DNA from: Streptomyces sp. NBC_00425
GTDB lineage: Bacteria; Actinomycetota; Actinomycetes; Streptomycetales; Streptomycetaceae
Assembly: GCF_036030735.1 (NCBI RefSeq)
Contig: NZ_CP107928.1
Coordinates: 8,866,001 to 8,930,000 of the forward strand
Direction: 5' to 3'
Length of the DNA: 64,000 nt
Part shown: positions 31,078 to 39,856 of the stretch, in pieces
Position numbering within the stretch: position 1 is the stretch's first letter
Layout: each line of letters starts with the position of its first letter
Notes under the pieces: model-generated
Told to the model about the DNA's origin: nothing
The model's database searches: none
What the model saw: only the letters and a program-made list of their open reading frames with translations
Program-made: the position numbers and the translations under genes

Positions 31078-32313
31078 TCACTCCGGGAGCGTCGGTTCCA
31101 GGGTCTCGCGTGCCTTGGGCAGGATGTTCCTGATGTAGTCGGCGACCACGGTGTCGAGCCCGATGTCGTGCTGCGCGCGCTCCGAGAGGTACCAGCGGTG
31201 CTCCAGGAGCTCGTGGTAGATCTCCGCCGAGTCCATGGAGCCGCGCAGTTCGAGGGGGACCTCGCGCACGGTGGGCCGGAACACGTCCCGCACCCAGCGG
31301 TGCGCCAGCACCTCCGGGCGGGCGGCGAGGGGGTCGCCCGGGGCGTAGTCGTCCTGGGTGGCCATCCAGCTCTCGAGGTCGCTGAGCAGTCGCCGGGCCT
31401 GGTTCTCCTCGGTGTCCAGGCCGGTCAGGCGCAGCAGCTGGCGCTGGTGGTGGCCGGCGTCCACGACCTTCGGCACGAAGGCCACCGAGTCGCCGTTGGA
31501 GGAGTGCTCGATCTGCATCTCGGCGACGTCGAAGCCGAGCTCGTTGAGCCGGCGGATGCGGCGCTCGATGTAGTGGTACTTGCCCGCCGGGTACACCGAG
31601 GTGCGGGTCAGCTCGTCCCACAGCGCCCCGTAGCGGCCGCAGATCTCGGTGCCGAACTCGATCGGGTCCACGGACGGGTGCAGCGCCCCCGAGGCCTCCA
31701 GGTCGAGCAGCTCGCCGCTGATGTTGACGCGGGCGAGGTCGAGGTCGTAGTCGCGCTGGCCGGGGCTGAGCTGCGGGTGCAGGTCGCCGGTCTCGGCGTC
31801 CACGAGGTAGGCGGCGTAGGCGCCCGCGTCCCGCCGGAACAGCGTGTTGGACAGCGAGCAGTCGCCCCACGCGAAACCGGCCAGGTGGAGCCGCACCAGC
31901 AGCACGGCGAGGGCGTCCATCAGCCGGTGCATGGTCGCCGGGCGCATCGTCGTCTCGAACATCGAGCGGTACGGGAGCGAACCGCCGAGATGGCGGGTGA
32001 CCAGCACCGGTTCCAGGGAGGCGCCGCCCGGGTCGGTGCGGCCGGTGACCACGGCCAGCGGGTCGACGGAGGGGATGCCGAGCCGGTCCAGGTCGCGCAG
32101 CAGCTCGTACTCGCGCAGCGCGGGCCGTTCGGCGAGCTCCTTGACGGCGATGACCTCGTCGCCGGCCCGGGCGTAGCGCACCACGTGGCGCGAGATGCCG
32201 CGCGGCAGCGGGACGAGGACCTCCTCCGGCCACTCCTCCAGGGGCAGGTGCCAGGGCAGCTCCAGCAGGAGTGCCGGGTGCTCCGGGTTGGTGGCGCTGA
32301 TCTGCAAAGCCAT
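31078..32313 (-). CDS. DUF4032 kinase-like protein
   Basis: The 411-residue protein matches DUF4032 proteins, which combine a lipopolysaccharide-kinase-like (Kdo/WaaP) fold with a C-terminal DUF4032 part. In the kinase-like half a Lys in EVIAVKELAER fits the ATP-binding position, and the catalytic loop reads FAWGDCSLSNTLF, with VDAETGDLH as the metal-binding segment. The C-terminal half begins near RLNELGFDVAEMQIEHSS. Activity has not been shown for the family. It probably shares a transcript with the MBL-fold gene upstream, whose stop is 10 bp from its start. Confidence 0.88.
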   Translation of the reverse strand: MALQISATNPEHPALLLELPWHLPLEEWPEEVLVPLPRGISRHVVRYARAGDEVIAVKELAERPALREYELLRDLDRLGIPSVDPLAVVTGRTDPGGASLEPVLVTRHLGGSLPYRSMFETTMRPATMHRLMDALAVLLVRLHLAGFAWGDCSLSNTLFRRDAGAYAAYLVDAETGDLHPQLSPGQRDYDLDLARVNISGELLDLEASGALHPSVDPIEFGTEICGRYGALWDELTRTSVYPAGKYHYIERRIRRLNELGFDVAEMQIEHSSNGDSVAFVPKVVDAGHHQRQLLRLTGLDTEENQARRLLSDLESWMATQDDYAPGDPLAARPEVLAHRWVRDVFRPTVREVPLELRGSMDSAEIYHELLEHRWYLSERAQHDIGLDTVVADYIRNILPKARETLEPTLPE

Positions 32314-32322
32314 GGCCTGACC

Positions 32323-33072
32323 TTAGACGGCGCGTTCGCGGGCGAGCTCGGCCGCAGCCCGTACGGACCCCTGGTGCAGCGGGCCGTGCCCGGGCAGCAG
32401 CCGGTCGGCCGCAAGGCCGCCGATCACGTCCAGCGACGCGAGCGCGCGAGCCCGCTCGTGGTGGAACATGTCCGGCAGGAGCTGCGGCCCCTTCACCCGT
32501 GAGGTCGCGTGGCCGCTGACCAGCGCGTCGCCGGAGACGACGATCCCCGCCTGCGGCAGGTGGTACACCGTGTGGCCGTCGGTGTGACCCGGGGTGTGCA
32601 CAGGCACCGGCCGGCCGGGCAGGTCGAGCGGGCCGTCGGCGACCGGGAACGCCTCGGGCGCGCCGACCGGGTGCTGTTCGGCCCCGCCGGAGCGCACCAC
32701 GTGCACCAGCCACGGCACGACGCCGGGCCGCCAGGCGTTGCGCAGGATCGCCCCGACGCTCACCTGCTGGAGGAAATCCCGGCGGGCGTGCGGGACTTCG
32801 GCCTCGTGCAGATAGACCGGGACGCCGTACGCCGAGCGCAGGTGCTCGGCGGAGCCCAGGTGGTCGTTGTGGGCGTGGGTGATGAGCACGGCGGTGAGCG
32901 CCTCGGGTGAACCGCCCACCGACGCCAGGGAGTCGAGGACCTGCTCACGGTCGCCCGGGTAGCCGGTGTCGATCAGGGTGAAGGCGTCCCCCTCGGAGAG
33001 GATCACCCAGTTGGTGTGCGAGCCGTGCACCAGGTAGGCGCCGTCCGCCACTTGCCGTACGTCTGCCCGCAT
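32323..33072 (-). CDS. MBL-fold metallo-hydrolase
   Basis: The 249-residue protein is a metallo-beta-lactamase-fold hydrolase. The metal site motif HxHxDH is seen as THAHNDHLG (about 65-73), with later ligands in HTPGHTDGHT, SGDALVSGH and LLPGHGPLH. It lies just upstream of the DUF4032 gene on the same strand. The subfamily is glyoxalase-II-like, but the substrate is not identified. ATG 33072 is the first good start; AGGACACGGGGACGGCC lies upstream as a weak ribosome site. Confidence 0.9.
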   Translation of the reverse strand: MRADVRQVADGAYLVHGSHTNWVILSEGDAFTLIDTGYPGDREQVLDSLASVGGSPEALTAVLITHAHNDHLGSAEHLRSAYGVPVYLHEAEVPHARRDFLQQVSVGAILRNAWRPGVVPWLVHVVRSGGAEQHPVGAPEAFPVADGPLDLPGRPVPVHTPGHTDGHTVYHLPQAGIVVSGDALVSGHATSRVKGPQLLPDMFHHERARALASLDVIGGLAADRLLPGHGPLHQGSVRAAAELARERAV

Positions 33073-33213
33073 GGCCGTCCCCGTGTCCTGGAGGTTCGTG
33101 CTCGACGGGGGACAGCAAAGCAGATCAGCGGACGGATGCGGACGCCGGGGTTCCGAGCCGGTCGCACGCGCGGGGCGCCCGCCCCGCCCGCGGTCGCTGC
33201 TCCGCGCCCGGCG

Positions 33214-33843
33214 TCATCGCACCCCGCGCGGGCGGAACTGGACGCTGATGCGCGGCCCCGCGGCGCGGCCGGACTTCGGGACGCAGTGCTCCCAGGTCCG
33301 CTGGCAGGAGCCGCCCATCACGATCAGGTCGCCGTGGCCGAGCGGGCGCCGCACGGTCTCGCCTCCGCGCGCGGGACGCAGCAGCAGGTCGCGCGGCGAG
33401 CCCACGGAGAGGATCGCGACCATCGTGTCCTGGTCGGCGCCGCGGCCGGTCCGGTCGCCGTGCCACGCGACGCTGTCCCGGCCGTCGCGGTAGTGGCAGA
33501 GGCCGGCGGTGACGAACGGCTCGCCCAGTTCCCCGGCGTAGTGCGCGGACAGCGCACGGCGGGCGTCGTCGAGCACCGGGTGGGGCAGCGCCTCATGCTC
33601 CCCGTAGAACGCCAGCAGGCGCGGCACGGCGACGACGTTGTCGTACATCCTGCGCTGTTCGGCCCGCCAGGGGACCTCGGCCGCGAGGTGTTCGAACAGG
33701 ACGTCCGAGCCGGTGAGCCAGCCCGGGAGCACGTCGATCCAGGCGCCCGCGCCGAGCACGGTGCGGCGCAGCCCGTGGAGGGGGCCGAGGTGCAGCTCGT
33801 CGGTCTGGTCGAAGAGGGAGCCCTGGAGGTGGTGCGCGGTCAT
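33214..33843 (-). CDS. AlkB-like alpha-ketoglutarate-dependent dioxygenase
   Basis: The 209-residue protein has the AlkB fold and its key residues: the iron ligands His128 and Asp130 (WHGDRTG) and His186 (WEHCVPK), and the 2-oxoglutarate-binding Arg198 and Arg204 (RISVQFR). It should repair alkylated bases in DNA or RNA by oxidative demethylation. ATG 33843 (MTAHHLQ) is chosen; the frame upstream runs antisense to tetR. The gene is divergent from the tetR/FAD-dehydrogenase pair. Confidence 0.9.
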   Translation of the reverse strand: MTAHHLQGSLFDQTDELHLGPLHGLRRTVLGAGAWIDVLPGWLTGSDVLFEHLAAEVPWRAEQRRMYDNVVAVPRLLAFYGEHEALPHPVLDDARRALSAHYAGELGEPFVTAGLCHYRDGRDSVAWHGDRTGRGADQDTMVAILSVGSPRDLLLRPARGGETVRRPLGHGDLIVMGGSCQRTWEHCVPKSGRAAGPRISVQFRPRGVR

Positions 33844-33942
33844 GGTTCCAGCGTACGCCTGAATCGAAAATATGTTCGCTGTGGGCGGGCCTCGGGGGGT
33901 GTGGAGGCGGAGCCGTCCGTCGGCGGCCCTTTCGATGCATCG

Positions 33943-33957
33943 ATGTATCGGATACAT
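33943..33957. promoter_or_regulatory. 15-bp palindrome ATGTATC-G-GATACAT, candidate TetR operator
   Basis: The perfect dyad lies 26 bp before the tetR start, overlapping a second 10-bp dyad CGATGCATCG (33933-33942). It is the expected position for an autoregulatory operator. Confidence 0.65.
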
Positions 33958-33982
33958 TCGCGTATCGAACGGAGGTGCGGGC

Positions 33983-34609
33983 ATGGCAGTGCAGCAGACG
34001 ACGGGACGCGTCACCCGGCGCCGCGTCCGCACCCGCGCCAACCTGCTCGACGCCGCCTTCGCCGTGTTCGCCGCCAAGGGCTACGGCCGGGTCTCGATCG
34101 AGGAGGTCTGCGAGGCCGCCGGCTACAGCAGGGGTGCCTTCTACTCCAACTTCGGCAGCCTCGACGAACTGTTCTTCGCCCTCTACCAGGAGCGTGCGGA
34201 CGTCATCGCCCGGCAGGTCGCCGACGCCCTCGCCGGCGACGGGCCCGACCTCGACGTGCCGGCCTCCGTGGACCGCGTCACCGAGGTGCTCCTCCTCGAC
34301 CTGGACTGGCTGCTGGTGAAGACGGACTTCCTGGTGCACGCCGCCCGCGACCCGGCCGTCGCGCAGACCCTGCTCGAACACCGGGCCCGACTGCGCCGCG
34401 CGATCGCCGACCGGCTGTCCCGGGCCCGCGGCCACACGCCCCTGCCCGTCGTGCTCGGCGACGCCGACTGCGCCGCCCGCGCGGTGGTCGCCGCCTACGA
34501 CGGCGTCACCACCCAACTGCTGCTGGACAAGGATGTGAACAGCGCCCGCGCCTGGCTCAAGCAACTGCTCACCGCGCTGCTGACCGACGGCAGCGGACAA
34601 CACGCCTGA
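33983..34609 (+). CDS. TetR family transcriptional regulator
   Basis: The 208-residue protein has the TetR helix-turn-helix at about 17-63 (RANLLDAAFAVFAAKGYGRVSIEEVCEAAGYSRGAFYSNFGSLDELF), followed by an all-helical ligand domain. ATG 33983 follows GGAGG. Palindromes at 33933-33957 are probable autoregulatory sites. The FAD dehydrogenase gene starts 84 bp downstream, behind its own palindrome, and is its likely target; a steroid or fatty compound is a reasonable guess for the effector but is not shown. Confidence 0.92.
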   Translation: MAVQQTTGRVTRRRVRTRANLLDAAFAVFAAKGYGRVSIEEVCEAAGYSRGAFYSNFGSLDELFFALYQERADVIARQVADALAGDGPDLDVPASVDRVTEVLLLDLDWLLVKTDFLVHAARDPAVAQTLLEHRARLRRAIADRLSRARGHTPLPVVLGDADCAARAVVAAYDGVTTQLLLDKDVNSARAWLKQLLTALLTDGSGQHA

Positions 34610-34654
34610 CACCCACGCGCACCCACCTCAGACAGACCAAGACGATCTCAGACA

Positions 34655-34667
34655 GTCTCAGAGAGAC
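34655..34667. promoter_or_regulatory. 13-bp palindrome GTCTC-AGA-GAGAC before the FAD dehydrogenase
   Basis: The dyad lies in a stretch of repeated CAGACA/CTCAGA words (34628-34675) between tetR and the FAD dehydrogenase gene, 26 bp before the start. It may be an operator or a leader element. Confidence 0.4.
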
Positions 34668-34692
34668 TCGGACAGAAGGGCAAACGGTCGCC

Positions 34693-36366
34693 ATGGACGC
34701 GGACGTCATCGTCGTCGGAGCGGGCCTCGCCGGCCTGGTCGCGGCGCACGAACTCACCAGCAGAGGCCGGCGGGTCGCCCTGGTCGACCAGGAGAACGCC
34801 GCCAACCTCGGCGGCCAGGCGTTCTGGTCCTTCGGCGGGCTCTTCCTCGTCGACTCTCCGGAACAGCGCCGCCTCGGCATCAAGGACTCCTTCGACCTGG
34901 CCTGGAGCGACTGGCAGGGCAGCGCGCAGTTCGACCGGACCGAGGACGAGGACTCCTGGGCGGTGCGCTGGGCGCGCGCCTACGTGGAGTGGGCGGCGGG
35001 GGAGAAGCGCAGCTGGCTCGCCGGGCACGGGATCTCCTTCGTGCCGACCGTCGGCTGGGCCGAACGCGGCGATCTGCGGGCCGACGGGCACGGCAACTCC
35101 GTGCCCCGCTTCCACGTCGCGTGGGGGACCGGCACCGGCGTCGTCGATCCGTTCGTCCGCCATGCCAAGCAGGCCGCCCGGGACGGACTGCTGACCTTCC
35201 ACCACCGTCACCGCGTGGACGAACTGGTCATGGAGGACGGCGCCGCCCGCGGCGTACGCGGCACGGTCCTCGCCCCCGACGACTCCGCGCGCGGAGTCGC
35301 CTCCGGCCGCGACCCGATCGGCGACTTCGAGCTGACCGCCCGGGCCGTGGTCGTCACCAGCGGTGGCATCGGCGCCGACCACGACATCGTGCGGCGCTAC
35401 TGGCCCGAGCGGCTCGGCACGCCCCCCGCCGAGATGGTGACCGGCGTGCCCGCCTACGTCGACGGCCGGATGCTCGACATCAGCGCCGAGGCCGGCGTCC
35501 GGCTGGTCAACCGCGACCGCATGTGGCACTACACCGAGGGCATCCAGAACTGGGACCCCATCTGGCCCGGCCACGGCATCCGCATCCTGCCCGGTCCGTC
35601 CTCCCTGTGGTTCGACGCCCTCGGCCGTCGGCTGCCCGACCCGTGCCTGCCCGGCTACGACACCCTCGGCACGCTCAAGTACCTGCGCACGACCGAGGAC
35701 ATCGCCGGCCACGACCACTCCTGGTTCATCCTCACCCGCAGGATCGTCGAGAAGGAGTTCGCGCTGTCGGGCTCCGAGCAGAACCCCGACATCACCGCCA
35801 AGGACCGCCGGGCCGTGCTGCGCGACCGGCTGCTCGGCAAGGGCGCCCCGGCGCCGGTGCAGGCGTTCCTCGACCACGGCGCGGACTTCGTGATCGCCGA
35901 CACCCTCGACGAGCTCGTCGGCAAGATGAACGCCCTCACCGGGAAGCCGCTGCTCGACGTGGACGGACTGCGCCGGCAGATCGAGGCGCGTGACCTGCAG
36001 ATGGCCAACCCGTACAGCAAGGACGCCCAGGTCCAGGGCATCCGCAACGCCCGCCGCTACATCGGCGACCGGCTCGGCCGCGTCGCCACCCCGCACCGCG
36101 TCCTCGACCCCGAGGCCGGGCCGCTGATCGCCGTCAAGCTGCACGTCCTCACCCGCAAGACGCTCGGCGGCATCCAGACCGACCTCGACTCACGCGCCCT
36201 GGGCGCCGACGGTCAGCCGGTCGAGGGCCTCTACGCGGCGGGGGAGGTGGCCGGCTTCGGCGGCGGCGGCGTCCACGGCTACAACGCTCTCGAAGGCACC
36301 TTCCTCGGCGGCTGCCTCTTCTCCGGGCGGGCGGCCGGGCGGGCGGCGGCGAAGCAGACCGGCTGA
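34693..36366 (+). CDS. FAD-binding dehydrogenase (KstD/fumarate-reductase fold)
   Basis: The 557-residue flavoprotein has the N-terminal FAD motif VIVVGAGLAGLVAAHEL and GGQAFWSFGGLFL. The closing FAD segment is GLYAAGEVAGFGGGGVHGYNALEGTFLGGCLFSG. This arrangement belongs to the FAD_binding_2 group that includes 3-ketosteroid delta-1-dehydrogenases and fumarate reductase flavoproteins; it matches the FAD-binding dehydrogenase subfamily of about 550 residues best. The substrate is unknown. ATG 34693 is preceded by AAGGG at moderate distance. It lies directly downstream of a TetR gene that probably controls it. Confidence 0.9.
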   Translation: MDADVIVVGAGLAGLVAAHELTSRGRRVALVDQENAANLGGQAFWSFGGLFLVDSPEQRRLGIKDSFDLAWSDWQGSAQFDRTEDEDSWAVRWARAYVEWAAGEKRSWLAGHGISFVPTVGWAERGDLRADGHGNSVPRFHVAWGTGTGVVDPFVRHAKQAARDGLLTFHHRHRVDELVMEDGAARGVRGTVLAPDDSARGVASGRDPIGDFELTARAVVVTSGGIGADHDIVRRYWPERLGTPPAEMVTGVPAYVDGRMLDISAEAGVRLVNRDRMWHYTEGIQNWDPIWPGHGIRILPGPSSLWFDALGRRLPDPCLPGYDTLGTLKYLRTTEDIAGHDHSWFILTRRIVEKEFALSGSEQNPDITAKDRRAVLRDRLLGKGAPAPVQAFLDHGADFVIADTLDELVGKMNALTGKPLLDVDGLRRQIEARDLQMANPYSKDAQVQGIRNARRYIGDRLGRVATPHRVLDPEAGPLIAVKLHVLTRKTLGGIQTDLDSRALGADGQPVEGLYAAGEVAGFGGGGVHGYNALEGTFLGGCLFSGRAAGRAAAKQTG

Positions 36367-36368
36367 CC

Positions 36369-36728
36369 TCAGGGCTGGTCCGCCGTCAGCAGGCGGACCA
36401 GCACCGCCGTGTGGCTCTGCTCGGGGGATTTCGCGGAGGTCAGCAGCGTCACCGGCCCCTTCGTCGCCAACTCGCGTACATGATCGAGGAGTTCAGACGC
36501 CTCGGGCGCGGTGAGCTCCGCCTCGTACCGGCGGGCGAACTCCTCGTGGGAGCCCTCGCCCGCGTGGTACCAGCGGCGCAGTTCCGTGGACGGCGTGAGG
36601 CCCTTGGGCCACTCGTCGACGCGCGCCGCCTCCTTGGACACCCCGCGCGGCCACAACCGGTCGACCAGCACCCGCACACCGTCCTGCGGCTCGGGCGGGT
36701 CGTAGACGCGACGTACGCGGACCTTCAT
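36369..36728 (-). CDS. DUF488 family protein
   Basis: The 119-residue protein shows the short DUF488 form: VRRVYDPPEPQDGVRVLVDRLWPRGVSKEAARVDEW at the N-terminus, the RRWYHAGEGSHEEFARRYEAEL helix, and a C-terminal strand VTLLTSAKSPEQSHT. The family occurs in nearly all bacteria and its function is unknown; structure-based suggestions are not conclusive. It is convergent with the FAD dehydrogenase, leaving 2 bp between the stops, and divergent from the M1 peptidase. Confidence 0.9.
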   Translation of the reverse strand: MKVRVRRVYDPPEPQDGVRVLVDRLWPRGVSKEAARVDEWPKGLTPSTELRRWYHAGEGSHEEFARRYEAELTAPEASELLDHVRELATKGPVTLLTSAKSPEQSHTAVLVRLLTADQP

Positions 36729-36830
36729 GGCGGCCGTCCTCGGGTCGGCGGATCGTGTCGATCGTAGGCCCGGGGCGTCCTGGGGCGCCGCTCGGCTTGA
36801 CCTGAATGAGGGGGAACACCGCGGCGTCCG

Positions 36831-36846
36831 GTCCTAGTCTGAGGAC
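36831..36846. promoter_or_regulatory. GTCCT-N6-AGGAC dyad before the M1 peptidase
   Basis: The two 5-bp arms flank AGTCTG in the 150-bp gap between DUF488 (-) and the peptidase (+). It contains TAGTCT (36835-36840), a possible -10 element. Support is weak because the arms are short. Confidence 0.3.
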
Positions 36847-36878
36847 GTTTGATCACAGGCCACCCCCCAGGAGCGCAC

Positions 36879-38297
36879 GTGACACACCCCCGCAGACGCA
36901 CCACCGCCCTGCTGCGCCGCGAAGCCGTCGCCGCCACCGTCCCCGTCGCCGTGGCCGCGCTGCTCGCGGCGGCCGGCCCCGCCGCGGCGGCCGGCCCGAC
37001 GGGCACGGCCGGCGTCGGCGACCCCTACTTCCCGCTCGCCGGCAACGGCGGCTATCACGTGGCCCACTACGACCTGACCCTCCGTTACGACCCCGGCAGC
37101 CGCCACCTCGACGGCAAGGCGGTCCTCACCGCCCGCGCCACCCAGCGCCTGACCCGCTTCGACCTCGACTTCCAGGGGCTGAACGTCACCGGCCTGACGG
37201 TCGAGCACGTCAAGGCCGCTCACCGGCGCCGGGGCCAGGAACTCGTCGTCACCCCCAAGCGCGCGCTGCGCAAGGGCGAGCGCTTCCAGATCACCGTCAC
37301 CTACAAAGGCACCCCCGGCCCGGTCACCGACCCCGACGGGTCCCTGGACGGCTGGATCCCCACCGACGACGGCGCCTTCGTCGCCGGCGAGCCGCAGGGC
37401 GCCATGACCTGGTTCCCGGCGAACAACCACCCTCTCGACAAGTCCTCCTACGACTTCGCCATCACCGTCCCCGCCGGCCGCGCCGCCGTCGCCAACGGCG
37501 TCCTGGTCGGCCGGCGCACCACGCACGGCACGACCACCTACCGCTGGCGGCAGAAGGAGCCCATGGCCGCCTACCTCGCCACCGCGACCGTCGGGAAGTT
37601 CCAGGTCGAGCAGTACACCACCCGCGACGGACTCGAGGTCTACAACGCCGTCGACCCGCGCGAGGCCGCGGCCGCCGCGCCGGTGCTGAAGAAACTGCCC
37701 TCCGTGCTGGAGTGGGAGAGCCGGCTGTTCGGGCCCTACCCGTTCCGCGCCGCCGGGGCGATCGTCGACCACGCCCCGAACGTCGGCTACGCCCTGGAGA
37801 CCCAGACCCGGCCGGTGTACGACCGGGCGCCCTCCCTGAGCACCCTCGTCCACGAGAGCGCCCACCAGTGGTACGGCGACTCCGTCTCCCTCACCTCCTG
37901 GAAGGACATCTGGCTCAACGAGGGCTTCGCCACCTACGCCGAGTGGCTCTACGCCGAGCAGCACGGCGGCGACAGCGCCCAGAAGGCCTTCGACGACCTG
38001 TACGCCCTCCCGGCGACCGACGGACTGTGGGCGTTCCCGCCCGGCGACCCCGGCAGTGGCGCGAACATCTTCGGCACCCCGGTCTACGCCCGCGGCGCCA
38101 TGACCCTGCACGTGCTGCGCAGCACGGTCGGAGACCGTGCCTTCTTCCGCATCCTGCGTGCCTGGGCGGCCGCACACCGCAACGGCAACGGCACCACCGC
38201 CCAGTTCGAACGCCTCGCGGAACGGACGTCCGGCAGAAAACTCGGCCCTCTGTTCCGGACCTGGCTGTACGGCGACGGCAAGCCCGCAAGGCCGTAG
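36879..38297 (+). CDS. Secreted M1-family metallopeptidase
   Basis: GTG 36879 has AGGAG seven bases upstream. The 472-residue protein has an N-terminal signal peptide (RRREAV-type basic region, a hydrophobic Ala/Val core and an AAA cleavage site near residue 36). The zinc site is HESAH (325-329) followed at the expected distance by Glu348 in NEGFA, as in aminopeptidase N relatives. The exopeptidase GxMEN motif is only loosely represented by GYALET. It is shorter than full M1 enzymes and lacks the C-terminal helical domain. It probably cleaves extracellular peptides. Downstream lie a transpeptidase and a two-component system, so an envelope function is possible. Confidence 0.92.
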   Translation: MTHPRRRTTALLRREAVAATVPVAVAALLAAAGPAAAAGPTGTAGVGDPYFPLAGNGGYHVAHYDLTLRYDPGSRHLDGKAVLTARATQRLTRFDLDFQGLNVTGLTVEHVKAAHRRRGQELVVTPKRALRKGERFQITVTYKGTPGPVTDPDGSLDGWIPTDDGAFVAGEPQGAMTWFPANNHPLDKSSYDFAITVPAGRAAVANGVLVGRRTTHGTTTYRWRQKEPMAAYLATATVGKFQVEQYTTRDGLEVYNAVDPREAAAAAPVLKKLPSVLEWESRLFGPYPFRAAGAIVDHAPNVGYALETQTRPVYDRAPSLSTLVHESAHQWYGDSVSLTSWKDIWLNEGFATYAEWLYAEQHGGDSAQKAFDDLYALPATDGLWAFPPGDPGSGANIFGTPVYARGAMTLHVLRSTVGDRAFFRILRAWAAAHRNGNGTTAQFERLAERTSGRKLGPLFRTWLYGDGKPARP

Positions 38298-38356
38298 CCG
38301 GCGAACAGGACCCGCAACCTGACGAGTTCCACACACCTGTCGGCGAGAGTCGACCC

Positions 38357-39136
38357 ATGATCGCCATCCCGCGCCGTCGGCCCCTGCCCCGCCCCCGTGC
38401 CGTGCTGCTCGCCGCGTCCCTGCTGCTCACGGGATGCGGCGGCACCGCGTCCTCCGACGGAGCCGGGGCCCACGGCGCGCCCGCCGCCCCCGCCGCGGTG
38501 AGCGCCGCGCCGGGCGCCCCCGCACCCGCGTCCGCCGCCCCGACCGTGCCGCAGCGGATACCGGGCCTGGGGCCGAGGACCTGGTCCCAGGTGCCGGGCG
38601 ACGCACGGCAGGCGGTCGTGGTGACCGGCGCCGGGAAGAACTCCCCGCTCTCCACCGTCGTCCTCTACCGGCGCACCGCGACCGGCTGGCAGGCCGGCGA
38701 GCGCTGGCCCGCGCACAACGCCCTGCGCGGCTGGAGCGACCACCACACGGGTGGCGACCTGCGCTCGCCCATCGGCGTCTACGGCCTCACCGACGCCGGC
38801 GGCCTGCTGCCCGACCCGGGCACGAAACTCCCCTACGACCACGGGAGGGGTTTTCGCTCGCCGGGCACCGGATTCGAGGGCGAGTCGCTGGAGGGCTCGT
38901 TCGACTACGTGGTCGCCATCGACTACAACCGCACGCCCGGCGTCTCCCCGCTCGACTGGACCCGCCCGCTCGGCGCGGGCCGCGGCGGCGGGATCTGGCT
39001 CCACGTCGACCACGGCGGCCCCACCCACGGATGCGTGAGCGTCGCCGAGCGCCACATGAAGGAACTGCTGCGCGCCCTCGACCCCGCCCTGCACCCCGTG
39101 ACCGTCATGGGCGACCATGCCTCTCTGGCCCGCTGA
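38357..39136 (+). CDS. L,D-transpeptidase (YkuD-like) lipoprotein
   Basis: The 259-residue protein has a lipobox LLLTGC with Cys27 as the lipid site. A Pro/Ala-rich linker (to about 70) leads to a YkuD-like catalytic domain with the motif HVDHGGPTHGCVSV, where Cys226 is the nucleophile and the His residues assist. The preceding core (GWSDHHTGGDLRSPIGVYGL) is typical of the secreted L,D-transpeptidase relatives with a long insert. It should act on peptidoglycan peptides. It lies 59 bp after the M1 peptidase and 18 bp before a two-component system on the same strand. Confidence 0.88.
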   Translation: MIAIPRRRPLPRPRAVLLAASLLLTGCGGTASSDGAGAHGAPAAPAAVSAAPGAPAPASAAPTVPQRIPGLGPRTWSQVPGDARQAVVVTGAGKNSPLSTVVLYRRTATGWQAGERWPAHNALRGWSDHHTGGDLRSPIGVYGLTDAGGLLPDPGTKLPYDHGRGFRSPGTGFEGESLEGSFDYVVAIDYNRTPGVSPLDWTRPLGAGRGGGIWLHVDHGGPTHGCVSVAERHMKELLRALDPALHPVTVMGDHASLAR

Positions 39137-39154
39137 GGACGAGGGAGCAGTCGC

Positions 39155-39856
39155 GTGTGCGCTCATGTACTGGTGGCCGAGGACGACACGATGCAGGCCG
39201 AGCTCATCCGCCGCTCGCTGCTCGCCGAGGGCCACACCGCCACCGTCGTGCACGACGGCTCCGCCGCGCTGGAGGCGGTGCGGCGGGACCGGCCGGACCT
39301 CGTCGTCCTCGACCTCATGCTGCCGCTCGTCGACGGGTTCGGGGTGTGCCGGGTGCTGCGGCAGGGCGACGACGACATCCCGGTGCTGATGCTGACCGCC
39401 CGCGCCGCCGAGGACGACCTCCTGCTCGGCCTCGAACTCGGCGCCGACGACTACATGACCAAGCCGTACAGCCCACGCGAGCTGATGGCCCGCATCCGCA
39501 CCGTCCTGCGGCGCAGCGGCCGGGCCGGCGCCGACCGGCGGGACGGGCCCGTCGTGCGGGCCGCGGGGCTCGCCGTCGACCCGGAGCGGCACGAGGTGCG
39601 CTGCGAGGGCGAGCCGGTGGACTGCACACCGGCCGAGTTCCAGATCCTGCTGGCGATGGCCTCCGAACCCGAACGTGTCTTCTCCCGGAGGCAGTTGCTC
39701 CAGTGCACCCGCGGCTTCGACCGCTCCTCCACCGAACGGGCCGTCGACGTGCACATCATGAACCTGCGCCGCAAGATCGAGGCCGACCCGCGCAAGCCCG
39801 TGCGGCTGCTCACCGTGTTCGGCGTCGGCTACAAGCTGAGCGGCGGCCGGCCGTGA
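39155..39856 (+). CDS. OmpR-family response regulator
   Basis: The 233-residue protein has a receiver domain (about 4-118; acidic residues in VLVAEDD, phosphoacceptor Asp in VVLDLMLP, Thr in LMLTARA, Lys in MTKPY) and a winged-helix DNA-binding domain (about 132-230, ending RLLTVFGVGYKL). GTG 39155 follows GAGGGAG. Its stop overlaps the GTG of the histidine kinase gene as GTGA. The adjacent peptidase and transpeptidase genes may be its targets, since they precede it on the same strand. Confidence 0.95.
   Translation: MCAHVLVAEDDTMQAELIRRSLLAEGHTATVVHDGSAALEAVRRDRPDLVVLDLMLPLVDGFGVCRVLRQGDDDIPVLMLTARAAEDDLLLGLELGADDYMTKPYSPRELMARIRTVLRRSGRAGADRRDGPVVRAAGLAVDPERHEVRCEGEPVDCTPAEFQILLAMASEPERVFSRRQLLQCTRGFDRSSTERAVDVHIMNLRRKIEADPRKPVRLLTVFGVGYKLSGGRP

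Noticed and set aside
33016..34677. N-terminal extension of the FAD dehydrogenase frame
   Set aside because: It runs through AlkB and TetR coding sequence in other frames; the dehydrogenase proper begins at ATG 34693 with its FAD motif.
36813..36842. Possible SigE-like promoter (GGAAC...GTCTGA) before the M1 peptidase
   Set aside because: The spacing between the two elements is 19 bases, which does not fit the expected 15-17.
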